Below are positions 10,385-19,773 of a stretch of DNA of 64,000 bases, piece after piece. The stretch lies in NCBI RefSeq assembly GCF_014269035.2, contig NZ_JABWRP020000011.1:148409-212408 (forward strand), given 5' to 3'. A program made the translations under genes and the position numbers. Within the stretch, counting starts at the first letter, position 1, and every line of letters begins with the position of its first letter. Below the pieces are notes generated by a model, which was given only the letters and a program-made list of their open reading frames with translations, was not told the DNA's origin and searched no databases. This DNA comes from Pseudomonas vlassakiae (GTDB lineage Bacteria; Pseudomonadota; Gammaproteobacteria; Pseudomonadales; Pseudomonadaceae).

Positions 10385-10921
10385 TTAAAGCGTCACGACC
10401 AATTTATCATTCTCGTCATATTCCCCCTGTACTTCCGCGCCATCCGCAAATTTCACGACTTGGGTCGCACGATCATAGGAAGTACCGTTCTGATAAGCCA
10501 CTTTACCGTCCGGGGTCGACACGCTGCCATCGGGATGTTTTATCTGCCTGTCCGTTGCAATGGATCCATCCTTGTACGTATAGCTGCCGTCAGCATTTTT
10601 CACGCTATCGGCGGGATGCTTGAATAGATTGCCCTCTATCTCATCGACGATTATCTCGACCGCGACGGGAGCGATAAAATGCTCCAAAAATGCCTTGCCG
10701 GCCTGGGAAACAATACCTTTGCGCAAGCGCCCGCTGGCTTTTCCCGTCGCACCTCCCAGCCTTGGCCGTTTGACCTTGCGAAACTTCCCAGCCAATCGCG
10801 CTTGCGCATGAGTTGGCGCGTCTGGATCAATGTCACCGGAAACAATTACCCAGTCACCATTCGGGTTCAACATTTCCCATTCGCCACTTTCGTTTTGAAT
10901 TGAATCAGCCACGTCGGACAC
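10385..10921 (-). CDS. Unknown protein with W-x-M-x-N-x-x-G-x-W motif and DG-turn repeats
   Basis: A 178-residue protein of unknown function. The N-terminus holds SGEWEMLNPNGDWVIVSGDIDP (about residues 12-33). A basic stretch follows (KFRKVKRPRLGGATGKASGRLRKG, about 46-69), then LEHFIAPVAVEIIVDEIEGN, which may be an amphipathic helix, and finally a run of imperfect DGS/DGK turn repeats such as NADGSYTYKDGS and HPDGSVSTPDGK. The repeats resemble those of surface or polymorphic-toxin-associated proteins, but no known catalytic motif is visible. It is first in a two-gene operon with the related gene at 9766-10377. Confidence 0.75.
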   Translation of the reverse strand: MSDVADSIQNESGEWEMLNPNGDWVIVSGDIDPDAPTHAQARLAGKFRKVKRPRLGGATGKASGRLRKGIVSQAGKAFLEHFIAPVAVEIIVDEIEGNLFKHPADSVKNADGSYTYKDGSIATDRQIKHPDGSVSTPDGKVAYQNGTSYDRATQVVKFADGAEVQGEYDENDKLVVTL

Positions 10922-11094
10922 TCCACTTTTAGTATTCAGGCATGACCAGCACGCAGGGACCCAGCTATTTGCAGGGGCCTCATGGCGCCGTCACAGCGCG
11001 AAGACTAAAGTGCGGCAAAGAGCATGGGCATGTATAAATGGTTCCCTGACATATCCACGCTTTAATGCTCGGCCTCCAGGGTTCCATGAATGGA

Positions 11095-11119
11095 CAAGGG
11101 CCGCGCACAGCGGCCCTTG
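11095..11119 (-). terminator. Hairpin after the distal 24-aa peptide gene
   Basis: A 10-bp perfect stem (CAAGGGCCGC with GCGGCCCTTG) starts just after the tandem TGA TAA stops of the peptide gene on the minus strand. The following run is only weakly T-rich, so termination efficiency is uncertain. Confidence 0.6.
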
Positions 11120-11123
11120 GTTA

Positions 11124-11198
11124 TCAATGCATGAAGAGCCAGATCAGTATGATCACCGGGATCGGCACCCCGATCATCCAGAGCAATATCGAGCGCAT
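11124..11198 (-). CDS. 24-residue hydrophobic membrane peptide (copy A)
   Basis: A 75-bp gene encoding a 24-residue peptide that begins MRSILLWM, continues with GVPIPVIILI and ends WLFMH. It is one transmembrane segment with an Arg at the N-terminus and a central PIP kink. GAGGA lies about ten bases upstream of the ATG, and two in-frame stops (TGA TAA) end it. It differs from copy B (11277-11351) at one residue only (Trp for Ala at position 20), although many codons differ at third positions. That pattern shows selection on the peptide and supports real coding. Function is unknown. Small membrane peptides of this size often modulate larger membrane proteins, and a 299-aa membrane protein is encoded just upstream. 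Confidence 0.75.
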   Translation of the reverse strand: MRSILLWMIGVPIPVIILIWLFMH

Positions 11199-11243
11199 GT
11201 TGTTGTTCCTCGTGCCGCTCAAGGCGACAGGGTACTGGCCAGA

Positions 11244-11267
11244 AAAATGAACGGCAGCAAAGCCGCC
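11244..11267 (-). terminator. Hairpin with T-run between the two peptide genes
   Basis: On the minus strand GGCGGC-TTT-GCTGCC forms a six-bp stem with one G-U pair, followed by GTTCATTTTTC. It would partly end transcription after copy B and leave copy A at lower level or under its own promoter. Confidence 0.45.
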
Positions 11268-11276
11268 CTTCTTCAG

Positions 11277-11351
11277 TCAATGCATGAACAGCGCAATCAG
11301 AATGATGACCGGGATCGGGACGCCAATCATCCAAAGCAGTATCGAGCGCAT
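11277..11351 (-). CDS. 24-residue hydrophobic membrane peptide (copy B)
   Basis: A 75-bp gene for a 24-residue, single-span peptide: MRSILLWM, then GVPIPVIILI, then ALFMH and TGA. A strong AAGGAGA Shine-Dalgarno (11358-11364) sits 6 bases before the ATG. It starts 15 bases after the stop of the 299-aa membrane protein gene, so it is in the same operon. Compared with copy A, silent third-position changes are frequent while the protein is almost unchanged. It is too short for routine gene calling. I know of no assigned function. Confidence 0.78.
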   Translation of the reverse strand: MRSILLWMIGVPIPVIILIALFMH

Positions 11352-11366
11352 GGCAGTTCTCCTTGC

Positions 11367-12266
11367 TTAACGTTGAAGGGTGCGGTGGGCTGCATAGTCG
11401 CCTTCCAGCCACTGCACGCTGTCGCGTTGACGACCACCGTAAAGGGCAGCCAGGCTGGCGAAGAATGCGCCGCACAGCAGTGCGACGAAGGTCCACAGCG
11501 CAGTCCAGGCAGCCACCTTGGCAGCAGTGTCCGCCGCTTGCTTGGCAGCGGTTTTCAGTTGTTGCACCTGGGCCATTACCTGGTCGACCCGCGCTTCGGC
11601 CTCGGCCTGGCTCAGGCGAGTCCGTTGGGCAACCAGTTGCGCCAGGTAAGCGCGGTCTTCTGCAGGCAATGCCCTGTCGCCTGCAACGCCCTTGGCCAGG
11701 ATGCGCGCAGCTATGCCATTGGCCGCGTCTTCGCTGACCGGCGCCGGGCCATCGCCACGGAACAGGCTATCGACGAAGTAATCCATCGAGTCGTTGTTGC
11801 TACCCGCAGCTGCGGCCCCCCCTGTAGTGGCTGAAACGGTAGCTGCCTGCGAGGCTGCACTGGCTCCGGCCCCCAGCAGATTGCCTGCGGCCCCCACTAC
11901 CAGCATGGCTGCTACCAGGGTAGCCACGGCCCAGGACAGAAAACCGTGGGCAGTGTCGCGGAAGTAGACTTCATCACCATGCAAGTTGGTCCATTTCACA
12001 CGCAAGCGACCGGCAATGTAGCCGCCCAAACCCGATGCAATGACCTGTGTGACCAGTAGCCAGACGATGCTGGAAACGCCTAGGGCCTTCGCGCTGGCGC
12101 CCTCGTCGGCCCACGGTGAGGTGGCCGCGAAACCGAGTCCGGCCCCCAGTACCAGCAATATCAGGGACACCGAGGCAGCAGCGGCCGCGCCAGCAAAGAT
12201 CGCCGCCCAGGAGACTCCTGAACGGTTTTGCGTATCGATAGCAGGGTAATCGGCAGGGGTGATCAT
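11367..12266 (-). CDS. Conserved membrane protein, PhnA-like family
   Basis: A 299-residue membrane protein. Hydrophobic segments are seen near residues 19-50 (AAIFAGAAAAASVSLILLVL), 64-85, 110-135 (WAVATLVAAMLVVGAAGNLL) and 250-275 (WTALWTFVALLCGAFFASLA). Between the last two lies a soluble stretch with an alanine- and glutamine-rich likely coiled coil (LSQAEAEARVDQVMAQVQQL, about 210-240). Similar proteins are annotated as PhnA-like membrane proteins of unknown function; the label is from memory and implies no phosphonate role. Two 24-residue membrane peptides follow in the same direction, and the three may work together. Confidence 0.75.
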   Translation of the reverse strand: MITPADYPAIDTQNRSGVSWAAIFAGAAAAASVSLILLVLGAGLGFAATSPWADEGASAKALGVSSIVWLLVTQVIASGLGGYIAGRLRVKWTNLHGDEVYFRDTAHGFLSWAVATLVAAMLVVGAAGNLLGAGASAASQAATVSATTGGAAAAGSNNDSMDYFVDSLFRGDGPAPVSEDAANGIAARILAKGVAGDRALPAEDRAYLAQLVAQRTRLSQAEAEARVDQVMAQVQQLKTAAKQAADTAAKVAAWTALWTFVALLCGAFFASLAALYGGRQRDSVQWLEGDYAAHRTLQR

Positions 12267-12479
12267 GATGTATGCGCCTTATGTTGTGAGCGATAAATTC
12301 CGTTCGCGCAGTCACCATTGCAGCGGTTGTGCCAGTTGTGACAAAAAATGACGCCTTTGAATATCAATGAGTTACTGAAATTGGCCGAGGTCTGACCGTG
12401 CAAAATGCGCGACGCGCCCCCCTGCATCAGGTGTTCTGCATTCTTGTAACGGGTCTGACAGACGAGGCATGATCTACCC

Positions 12480-13280
12480 ATGACGCTACCTGACGGCCCC
12501 GCCCAGACCCCGCTCACCGCCGATACCGTGCTGCGCTACCACCTGTGCTGGAAGCACCGTGACCTCGACGGCGTGATCGCGCTCTACCACCCTGACATCC
12601 AGTACCACGATTTCTTCCAGAACCGCGTGCTCGGCTACGCCGAACTGCGCGACTACGTGCGCGCCTGCCTGCCCCATGAGGCCGGCGAGGACATCGTCCA
12701 CAGCGACCGCATCCGCGTCGACGGCTGCACCGCGTTCATCCAGTATCAGGTCACGGTGCAAGGCGGCGAAGGCCTGGTGGCGTTCCAGTCCAGCGAAGCG
12801 ATCACCGTCAAGGACGGCCTGATCTGGCGGGTCAACGAATACGCCACCCTGGTTAGACAGAACAGCGTCGCCCAGACCAGCAGCGGCCCACGCCCGGCCA
12901 CCAGCCGCCTGGGCCTGTCACCTCGGCAGCTGTCGACCATGGCCCAGGACCTGGAACACTACTTCCAGCGCCAGCGCCCCTACCTCGACCCGGAACTGGA
13001 CCTGCAACAAGTGGCCGACGCCAGCGGCTACAGCCGCAACCAGATTTCCTACCTGCTGAACCAGGTGCTCGGGCAAAGCTTCTACCGTTACGTCAACCAG
13101 GCACGCCTGCAACACCTGATGGCCAGCCTTGGCGACGACAGCGTCGAAGCATCGATCGACGACCTGGCGTTCAACGCCGGTTTCAATTCGCTTTCGGCAT
13201 TCTACAAGTGCTTCCGCGAGCACACCGGCCTCACTCCCAAGGCCTACCTCAAGCAAATTTCCCTGCGTGCACGCACGTAA
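12480..13280 (+). CDS. AraC-family regulator with N-terminal SnoaL/NTF2-like domain
   Basis: A 266-residue protein fusing two domains. Residues about 10-125 form an NTF2/SnoaL-like ligand or cofactor fold (VLRYHLCWKHRDLDGVIALY, YHDFFQNRVLGYAELRDYVR, VNEYATLVRQ). Residues about 155-262 are an AraC-type pair of helix-turn-helix motifs (LQQVADASGYSRNQISYLLN, then IDDLAFNAGFNSLSAFYKCF and HTGLTPKAYLKQ). The N-terminal domain probably senses a small molecule. The gene stands 64 bases upstream of an amine oxidase, cupin and polyamine-binding gene set on the same strand, so it is likely their regulator, with a polyamine or derivative as signal. That link is inferred from position only. Confidence 0.88.
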   Translation: MTLPDGPAQTPLTADTVLRYHLCWKHRDLDGVIALYHPDIQYHDFFQNRVLGYAELRDYVRACLPHEAGEDIVHSDRIRVDGCTAFIQYQVTVQGGEGLVAFQSSEAITVKDGLIWRVNEYATLVRQNSVAQTSSGPRPATSRLGLSPRQLSTMAQDLEHYFQRQRPYLDPELDLQQVADASGYSRNQISYLLNQVLGQSFYRYVNQARLQHLMASLGDDSVEASIDDLAFNAGFNSLSAFYKCFREHTGLTPKAYLKQISLRART

Positions 13281-13344
13281 GACAGCCACTGGCCGACACC
13301 ACTAGCATCGCCCACAGACCTTGATGGATGTGGAGCAAAACCCG

Positions 13345-14751
13345 ATGCAACCCCTGCGCACGCTCAGCCTGTGGATGGACCAGCTTGACGAGCCACTGTG
13401 CGCGCGCCCGGCCCTGCGCCAGGACGCTGAGGTCGATGTGTGCATCATCGGCGCCGGCTACACCGGGCTGTGGACTGCCTATTACCTCAAGCGCCAGGCG
13501 CCACACCTGAACATCGCAGTGATCGAGGCCAACATCGCCGGCTTCGGCGCCTCGGGACGCAATGGCGGGTGGTTGATGGGCAACCTGCTCGGTGAAGACC
13601 GCCTGCTGGCCACCCTGTCGCCGCAACAGCGCCGCACCAGCATCGACCTGCTGCATGGCATCCCTGATGAAGTGCACAGCGTGCAGCAGCGCGAACGCAT
13701 CGATTGTGATTACCGCAAAGGCGGCGTGCTGTATTGCGCCGCGCGTTACCCAGAACAGGAACGCAGCCTGCGTGCTTATCTCGACGATCTCTATCGCCAG
13801 GGAATGACCGAGGACGACTACCGCTGGCTGCGTCCCGAGCAGCTGGACGCGCAACTGCGAGTCAGCAATGCCTACGGCGCGATCTACAGCCCGCACACCG
13901 CGACCATCCAGCCGGCCAAGCTGGCCCGTGGCCTGGCCCGGGCCGTGGAGGCGCTGGGCGTGACGATCTACGAGAACACCCCGGCCATCGACTGGCAGCC
14001 CGGCGAAGTGCGCTCGCCTCTGGCACGCATCCGCTGCCAGTGGATGGTGCCTGCGGTCGAAGGGTACGCCGCCAGCCTGCCGCCGCTGGGCAAGCATCAG
14101 TTGCCGGTGCAGAGCCTGCTGGTGGCCACCGAGCCGCTGCCGGAATCGACCTGGGAGCAGATCGGCCTCAGCCAAGGCCAGGCCTTCAGCGAGAGCAGCC
14201 GCCAGGTCACCTACGGCCAGCGCACCGCCGACAACCGCCTGGTGTTCGGCGCCCGCGGCGGCTACCGCTTCGGCGGCCGGCTGCGCGAGAACTTCAACCT
14301 TGATGAGCACGAGATCGAGCTGCGTCGCTATCTGTTCAGCGAACTGTTCCCGCAGCTCAGGCACGCGCGCATCACCCACACCTGGGGCGGCAACCTGGGC
14401 ATGGCGCGGCGCTTCCACCCGCACATGCTCTGCGACCGCCAGCGCGGCATCGCCCTGGCCGGCGGCTACGGCGGCGAAGGTGTCGGCGCCACCAACCTCG
14501 CCGGGCGCACGCTGGCGGCGCTGATCCTCAACCAGCACAGCCTGCTGACCGCGCAACCCTGGGTACTCGACAACCGCCCAGTGGCGAGCCTGGCCAGTTG
14601 GCCGCCGGAGCCCTGCCGCTGGCTCGGTTACAACGCAATCATCCAAAGCTTCGTCCACGAGGACCGGACCCTCGCCAACCCCGCCAGCGCGCCCTGGAGG
14701 CGGCGCCTGGCCAGCTCGTTAGCGGACTTCATGGAAGGCTTCATGCACTGA
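13345..14751 (+). CDS. FAD-dependent amine oxidoreductase (DadA/PuuB-like)
   Basis: A 468-residue DAO-family flavoprotein. The dinucleotide-binding motif VCIIGAGYTGLWTAYYL spans about residues 32-48. The GFGASGRNGGWLMG motif typical of gamma-glutamylputrescine oxidase (PuuB) relatives follows near 70, and the C-terminal FAD contact reads GYGGEGVGATNLAGR. It likely oxidises an amine or gamma-glutamylated polyamine. I prefer the ATG at 13345 (MQPLRTL), with TGGAG nine bases before it, over the TTG/ATG at 13321-13324. A cupin and a PotF-like binding protein follow in the same direction, supporting a role in polyamine use; the substrate is not proven. Confidence 0.88.
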   Translation: MQPLRTLSLWMDQLDEPLCARPALRQDAEVDVCIIGAGYTGLWTAYYLKRQAPHLNIAVIEANIAGFGASGRNGGWLMGNLLGEDRLLATLSPQQRRTSIDLLHGIPDEVHSVQQRERIDCDYRKGGVLYCAARYPEQERSLRAYLDDLYRQGMTEDDYRWLRPEQLDAQLRVSNAYGAIYSPHTATIQPAKLARGLARAVEALGVTIYENTPAIDWQPGEVRSPLARIRCQWMVPAVEGYAASLPPLGKHQLPVQSLLVATEPLPESTWEQIGLSQGQAFSESSRQVTYGQRTADNRLVFGARGGYRFGGRLRENFNLDEHEIELRRYLFSELFPQLRHARITHTWGGNLGMARRFHPHMLCDRQRGIALAGGYGGEGVGATNLAGRTLAALILNQHSLLTAQPWVLDNRPVASLASWPPEPCRWLGYNAIIQSFVHEDRTLANPASAPWRRRLASSLADFMEGFMH

Positions 14752-14783
14752 CTTCCCTTTCCCTGACACAGGAACCACCGGCC

Positions 14784-15125
14784 ATGAGCATCACCCAGTT
14801 CAAACGCACCGACAGCGCCGTGCTCGACAGCTCCAACCCGGTCGCGGTGCCACTTGGCGAACCCGTTGCAGTGACTTCGGTTACCTGCGTGGAGCGCAAT
14901 GATGGCGTCGAGACCGGCATCTGGGAGTGCACCCCCGGGCGCTGGCGCCGGCAGATCGTGCAGCAGGAGTTCTGCCATTTCATCAAGGGCCGCTGCACCT
15001 TCACCCCCGACGGTGGCGAAACCCTGGTCATAGAAGCCGGAGACGCCCTGATGCTACCGGCCAACAGCACTGGCACCTGGGATATCCAGGAGACCGTGCG
15101 CAAGACCTACGTGCTCATTTTCTGA
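14784..15125 (+). CDS. Small cupin-domain protein
   Basis: A 113-residue single-domain cupin of the ureidoglycine aminohydrolase/DUF861-like type. The barrel is seen from ETGIWECTPGRWRRQ through EFCHFIKGRCTFTPDGGETL to EAGDALMLPANSTGTWDI. The metal-ligand pattern is weak: only one likely histidine (FCHFIKG) stands in the first cupin motif. The ATG at 14784 has AGGAA upstream; the longer frame runs back inside the oxidase gene and is not used. Such cupins are commonly paired with PuuB-like oxidases. Its reaction is unknown, and a sensory or detoxifying role is possible. Confidence 0.85.
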   Translation: MSITQFKRTDSAVLDSSNPVAVPLGEPVAVTSVTCVERNDGVETGIWECTPGRWRRQIVQQEFCHFIKGRCTFTPDGGETLVIEAGDALMLPANSTGTWDIQETVRKTYVLIF

Positions 15126-15176
15126 TCCGCTGATCGCCTGCCTTCGATAACAACAGACAAAGCAAGGTATCCCGAT

Positions 15177-16256
15177 ATGCGCATGTTCCTGTTCGCCCCC
15201 CTGATGCTGGCCGCAGGCTTCGCCAGCGCCGCCGAAACGGTGAAGATCTACAACTGGTCCAGCTATGTGGCGCCCGACACGCTGAAAAACTTCCAGCAGG
15301 CCAGCGGCATCGTCCCGACCTACGACGTGTACGACAGCAACGAGACCCTCGACGGCAAGCTGATGACCGGCAACTCCGGCTACGACGTGGTGTTCCCGTC
15401 CAACCATTTCATGGCCCGGCAGATCCAGGGCAAGGCCCTCAAGCCGCTGGACAAGTCGCAGCTGCCCAACTGGCACAACCTCAACCCGGTGCTGCTCAAG
15501 GCGCTGGAGGTCAACGACCCGGGCAACCAGTACGGTTTTCCGTACCTGTGGGGCAGCACCGGCATCGGCTACAACATCGACAAGGTCAAGGCGGTGCTCG
15601 GCGACCATGCGCCGGTGGATTCCTGGGACCTGATCTTCAAGCCCGAGTACATGAGCAAGCTGAAAGGCTGCGGCGTCGCGGTACTGGACAACGGCCCCGA
15701 ACTGCTGCCGATCGCCCTGCACTACCTGGGCCTGCCGCACCACAGCCAGAACCCGGCCGACTACGACAAGGCCAAGGCGCTGCTGATGCAGGTGCGGCCT
15801 TATATCAGCTACTTCCACTCGTCGAAGTACACCGGCGACCTGGCCAACGGCGATATCTGCGTGGTGGTGGGCTTCTCGGGGGATGTGCTGCAGGCGAAGA
15901 ACCGCGCCGAAGAGGCGAAGAACGGGGTGAAGGTGGGGTATTCGATCCCCAAGGAAGGTGCGCCGATGTGGTTCGACATGGTGGCCATGCCGGCCGATGC
16001 ACCGGATGAGAAGGCCGGGTATGCCTACATGAATTACCTGCTGCAGCCAGAGGTGATGGCCAACATCAGCAACCACGTGCAGTACGCCAACGGCAACCTC
16101 AAGGCGGACGGGCTGGTGGAACCGGCGATGAAAGGCAATACGATGATTTACCCGAGCGAGGATGTGATGGGCAAACTCTATGCGCTGGAGGCGATGCCGG
16201 CCAAGATCGACCGCATCAGGACCCGGATCTGGACCAGTATCAAGGCCGGGAACTGA
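15177..16256 (+). CDS. potF: Polyamine ABC transporter substrate-binding protein (PotF/SpuD-like)
   Basis: A 359-residue periplasmic binding protein with signal peptide MRMFLFAPLMLAAGFASA. The mature N-terminus TVKIYNWSSYVAPDTLKNF and the YDVVFPSNHFMARQIQGKAL segment are diagnostic of the PotF/SpuD/PotD family, as are YLWGSTGIGYN and the acidic/aromatic polyamine-pocket residues later in the chain. No permease or ATPase genes follow, so it must use a transporter encoded elsewhere. It forms the end of a set with an amine oxidase and a cupin. The ligand is probably putrescine or spermidine; an orphan paralog with another amine ligand is possible. Confidence 0.92.
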   Translation: MRMFLFAPLMLAAGFASAAETVKIYNWSSYVAPDTLKNFQQASGIVPTYDVYDSNETLDGKLMTGNSGYDVVFPSNHFMARQIQGKALKPLDKSQLPNWHNLNPVLLKALEVNDPGNQYGFPYLWGSTGIGYNIDKVKAVLGDHAPVDSWDLIFKPEYMSKLKGCGVAVLDNGPELLPIALHYLGLPHHSQNPADYDKAKALLMQVRPYISYFHSSKYTGDLANGDICVVVGFSGDVLQAKNRAEEAKNGVKVGYSIPKEGAPMWFDMVAMPADAPDEKAGYAYMNYLLQPEVMANISNHVQYANGNLKADGLVEPAMKGNTMIYPSEDVMGKLYALEAMPAKIDRIRTRIWTSIKAGN

Positions 16257-16259
16257 AAT

Positions 16260-16278
16260 GGGGCCGCTTTGCGGCCCC
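16260..16278. terminator. Shared terminator between convergent potF and prfC
   Basis: An 8-bp perfect stem (GGGGCCGC with GCGGCCCC) with a TTT loop lies 4 bases after the potF stop and 11 bases from the prfC stop. It can serve both strands, though T-runs are short. Confidence 0.7.
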
Positions 16279-16289
16279 AATTCCGATAC

Positions 16290-17873
<1,584 letters not shown>

Positions 17874-17970
17874 GGGAAATCGCCTGACTGGGGGATTTGA
17901 AAGGGGCGATATCATACCTGAAGTTGGGCGCGGACCAAAATTTGATCCCCCAACCGGTCCATTGCAGGAA

Positions 17971-18300
17971 TCAAGCGCGTTTTTCCTGCTCCTCAAGGAA
18001 ACCGTCAAGCGTGACGGGGGGGCGCCCTGGAATATGCGCAACCAGCTCCAAAGTCCCGCCCAGAGCCTCCACATAGCTGCGCAAGGTGGAAATCAACATG
18101 TCACTCCGCTTCTCCACTTTCGAAACATTGCCCTGGCGGATATCCAGACGCTCCGCCAGCCCTTCCTGGGTGACTGCCAGTTGCCTGCGCAACGCTTGCA
18201 AGGTCATTTCTTCACGGATCAGTTCACGACCGCGGGCTTCAACCCTGGCTCTACGCTCAGGCGAAAGCTCGTTCATAACCTCATCGAGTGTTTTCATCAT
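17971..18300 (-). CDS. HigA-like antitoxin, XRE helix-turn-helix
   Basis: A 109-residue protein with a Xre/Cro-type helix-turn-helix near residues 35-92 ([40 protein letters not shown]). Its N-terminus begins [20 protein letters not shown], a form common in antitoxins paired with Gp49-family toxins. It follows the toxin gene with no spacing, the toxin-first order usual for HigBA. It should neutralise the toxin and repress the shared promoter. Either of the two tandem ATGs (18300 or 18297) may start it. Confidence 0.87.
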   Translation of the reverse strand: MMKTLDEVMNELSPERRARVEARGRELIREEMTLQALRRQLAVTQEGLAERLDIRQGNVSKVEKRSDMLISTLRSYVEALGGTLELVAHIPGRPPVTLDGFLEEQEKRA

Positions 18301-18648
18301 TCAATCTCTACACAGATGCCGTTCGAAACGCGCGTCAGCACGACCGATCAGGCTGCGGTAAAACCTACGCTCACTAATGCCTGCCTTATCGCCGGCTACC
18401 AACAGCAGCGCACAGCGTGATGGATCAAAGGCGAACGCTACCCGCCACACTCCATCGCCGACACTGAAGCGCAACTCTTTCATGTTCGAATGCCTAGAGC
18501 CTTTCAAGGAATCCACACGGGGTCGCCCCAGAGCCGGGCCGCGGCAGGCAAGCAGATGGAGTTGAGCCAACAGCTCATCCTGAACCTCCAGTGCCAGCGC
18601 CTTGAATTCGATCATGAATTCCGGGCACATCCTTATAGACCACACCAC
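18301..18648 (-). CDS. HigB/Gp49-like toxin of a type II toxin-antitoxin pair
   Basis: A 115-residue RelE/HigB superfamily toxin of the phage Gp49-like group. Diagnostic stretches are EFKALALEVQDELLAQ, LGRPRVDSLKGSRHSNMKEL, GVWRVAFAFDPSR and AGISERRFYRSLIGRAD. Such toxins cleave mRNA on the ribosome. I chose the GTG at 18648 (MVWSIRMCPEF), because AGAGGG stands 6 bases before it and this N-terminus resembles the short start of relatives. The ATGs at 18630 and 18615 would cut into the first strand. It stands immediately upstream of its antitoxin and, further on, of prfC. Confidence 0.85.
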   Translation of the reverse strand: MVWSIRMCPEFMIEFKALALEVQDELLAQLHLLACRGPALGRPRVDSLKGSRHSNMKELRFSVGDGVWRVAFAFDPSRCALLLVAGDKAGISERRFYRSLIGRADARFERHLCRD

Positions 18649-19046
18649 AACATACCCTCTGAAGAATATTCTCTCAAGTGAATATCGAGAGCATTTCAAA
18701 GCAGATATTGCTCGGCGGGACAAACGGCTGGATAGCAGGTAATTCAACGCCTTGATGTAGGAAAGGCGCTTATTTTTCGCGTGAAATTTCTAAGACGCCA
18801 GTGATTAACGCTGGCCAAATGCCGCCTCAGATGGGAACCTTTACGCCCACGGAGACGTCCATTCCCCTGCAACCCGCTTCGGTTGGGGATTGGTTTCACC
18901 AGCATTTTCGGGCCCGACGGGGTTCGGCTCATGGCCTGAGCGCAGCCTTCGGCTGCCTCGCGCTGCTACTCGCGAACACACCACCCGCCGCCAGCACTGG
19001 CCGGCTACCAAGAAGTGTGCTCGCCGACAACACAAGGAGTCCGCCT
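18649..19046. other. Divergent regulatory region between toxin-antitoxin and betaine transporter genes
   Basis: About 400 bases without a supported gene. On the toxin side the sequence is AT-rich and should carry the TA promoter. A small GC hairpin, GCAGCC-TTC-GGCTGC, lies at 18942-18956, within what would be the leader of the betaine transporter operon. The reading frame of the permease is open back to 18801, but the residues it would add do not look like permease sequence, so I treat this part as untranslated. No clear promoter could be assigned. Confidence 0.5.
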
Positions 19047-19760
19047 GTGGCAACACGCTACGGAAAAGGGCTGTTGGGATGGGCCGCCGTGCTCGTCATC
19101 CTGGCCCTGCTGATCCACTGGATCGGCATCGACACGATCGCGCGCTATCGCGACGATCTTGGGTTCTACCTGCAAGCGCACCTGGTACTGGTGCTGGCTT
19201 CGATGGCGGCGGCGCTGGCCGTGGGCATCCCCGCTGGCATTGCGCTCAGTCGACCGCACCGGGTCGACAAAGCCGAGCGCTTCATGCAGTTCTTCAACGT
19301 AGGCAACACCATCCCCCCTCTGGCCGTTCTGGCCATTGCCCTGAGTATCCTGGGCATCGGCGCCGGGCCTGCGATCTTCGCGCTGTTCCTCGCCTCCCTC
19401 CTGCCCATCGTGCGCAACACCTACGAGGGCCTGAAAAACGTTCCCGCCTCGCTCAAGGAAGCCGCCACCGGCATCGGCATGACCCCACGCCAACAGCTCT
19501 GGCAGGTGGAACTGCCCAATGCCGTGCCGATCATCGTCGGCGGCGTGCGCGTGGCCCTGGCGCTGAACGTCGGCACGGCACCACTGGCGTTTCTGATCGG
19601 CGCCAACAGCCTGGGCAGCCTGATCTTCCCCGGCATCGCCCTGAACAACCAGCCACAGCTGCTGCTCGGCGCCGCCTGCACCGCCTTGCTGGCGCTGGTG
19701 CTGGACGCTGCGGTGAGTTTCTCCAGCAAGCGCTGGCTGGAACGTGGCCTGGCTGGATAA
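19047..19760 (+). CDS. opuCD: Glycine betaine/choline ABC transporter permease (OpuCD-like)
   Basis: A 237-residue permease of the OpuCB/OpuCD type. The first span is WAAVLVILALLIHWIGI. The BPD-permease core carries the conserved FFNVGNTIPPLAVLAIAL segment and the EAA-type loop SLKEAATGIGMTPRQQLWQV, followed by ELPNAVPIIVGGVRVALAL. It starts at a GTG (19047) with AAGGAG seven bases upstream. It precedes the binding protein, second permease and ATPase genes; the order is that of P. aeruginosa opuCD-CC-CB-CA. The system imports compatible solutes and their precursors. Confidence 0.9.
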   Translation: MATRYGKGLLGWAAVLVILALLIHWIGIDTIARYRDDLGFYLQAHLVLVLASMAAALAVGIPAGIALSRPHRVDKAERFMQFFNVGNTIPPLAVLAIALSILGIGAGPAIFALFLASLLPIVRNTYEGLKNVPASLKEAATGIGMTPRQQLWQVELPNAVPIIVGGVRVALALNVGTAPLAFLIGANSLGSLIFPGIALNNQPQLLLGAACTALLALVLDAAVSFSSKRWLERGLAG

Positions 19761-19773
19761 CACGAGGGAACCC

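Noticed and set aside
11062..11496. 144-codon minus-strand frame covering both 24-aa peptide genes
   Set aside because: It is in another frame and mixes coding and hairpin sequence. The two short genes with their own ribosome sites and conserved products explain the region better.
18801..19046. Upstream extension of the betaine permease by 82 codons
   Set aside because: The added residues do not look like a permease N-terminus, while a GTG with AAGGAG at the right distance begins a normal one.
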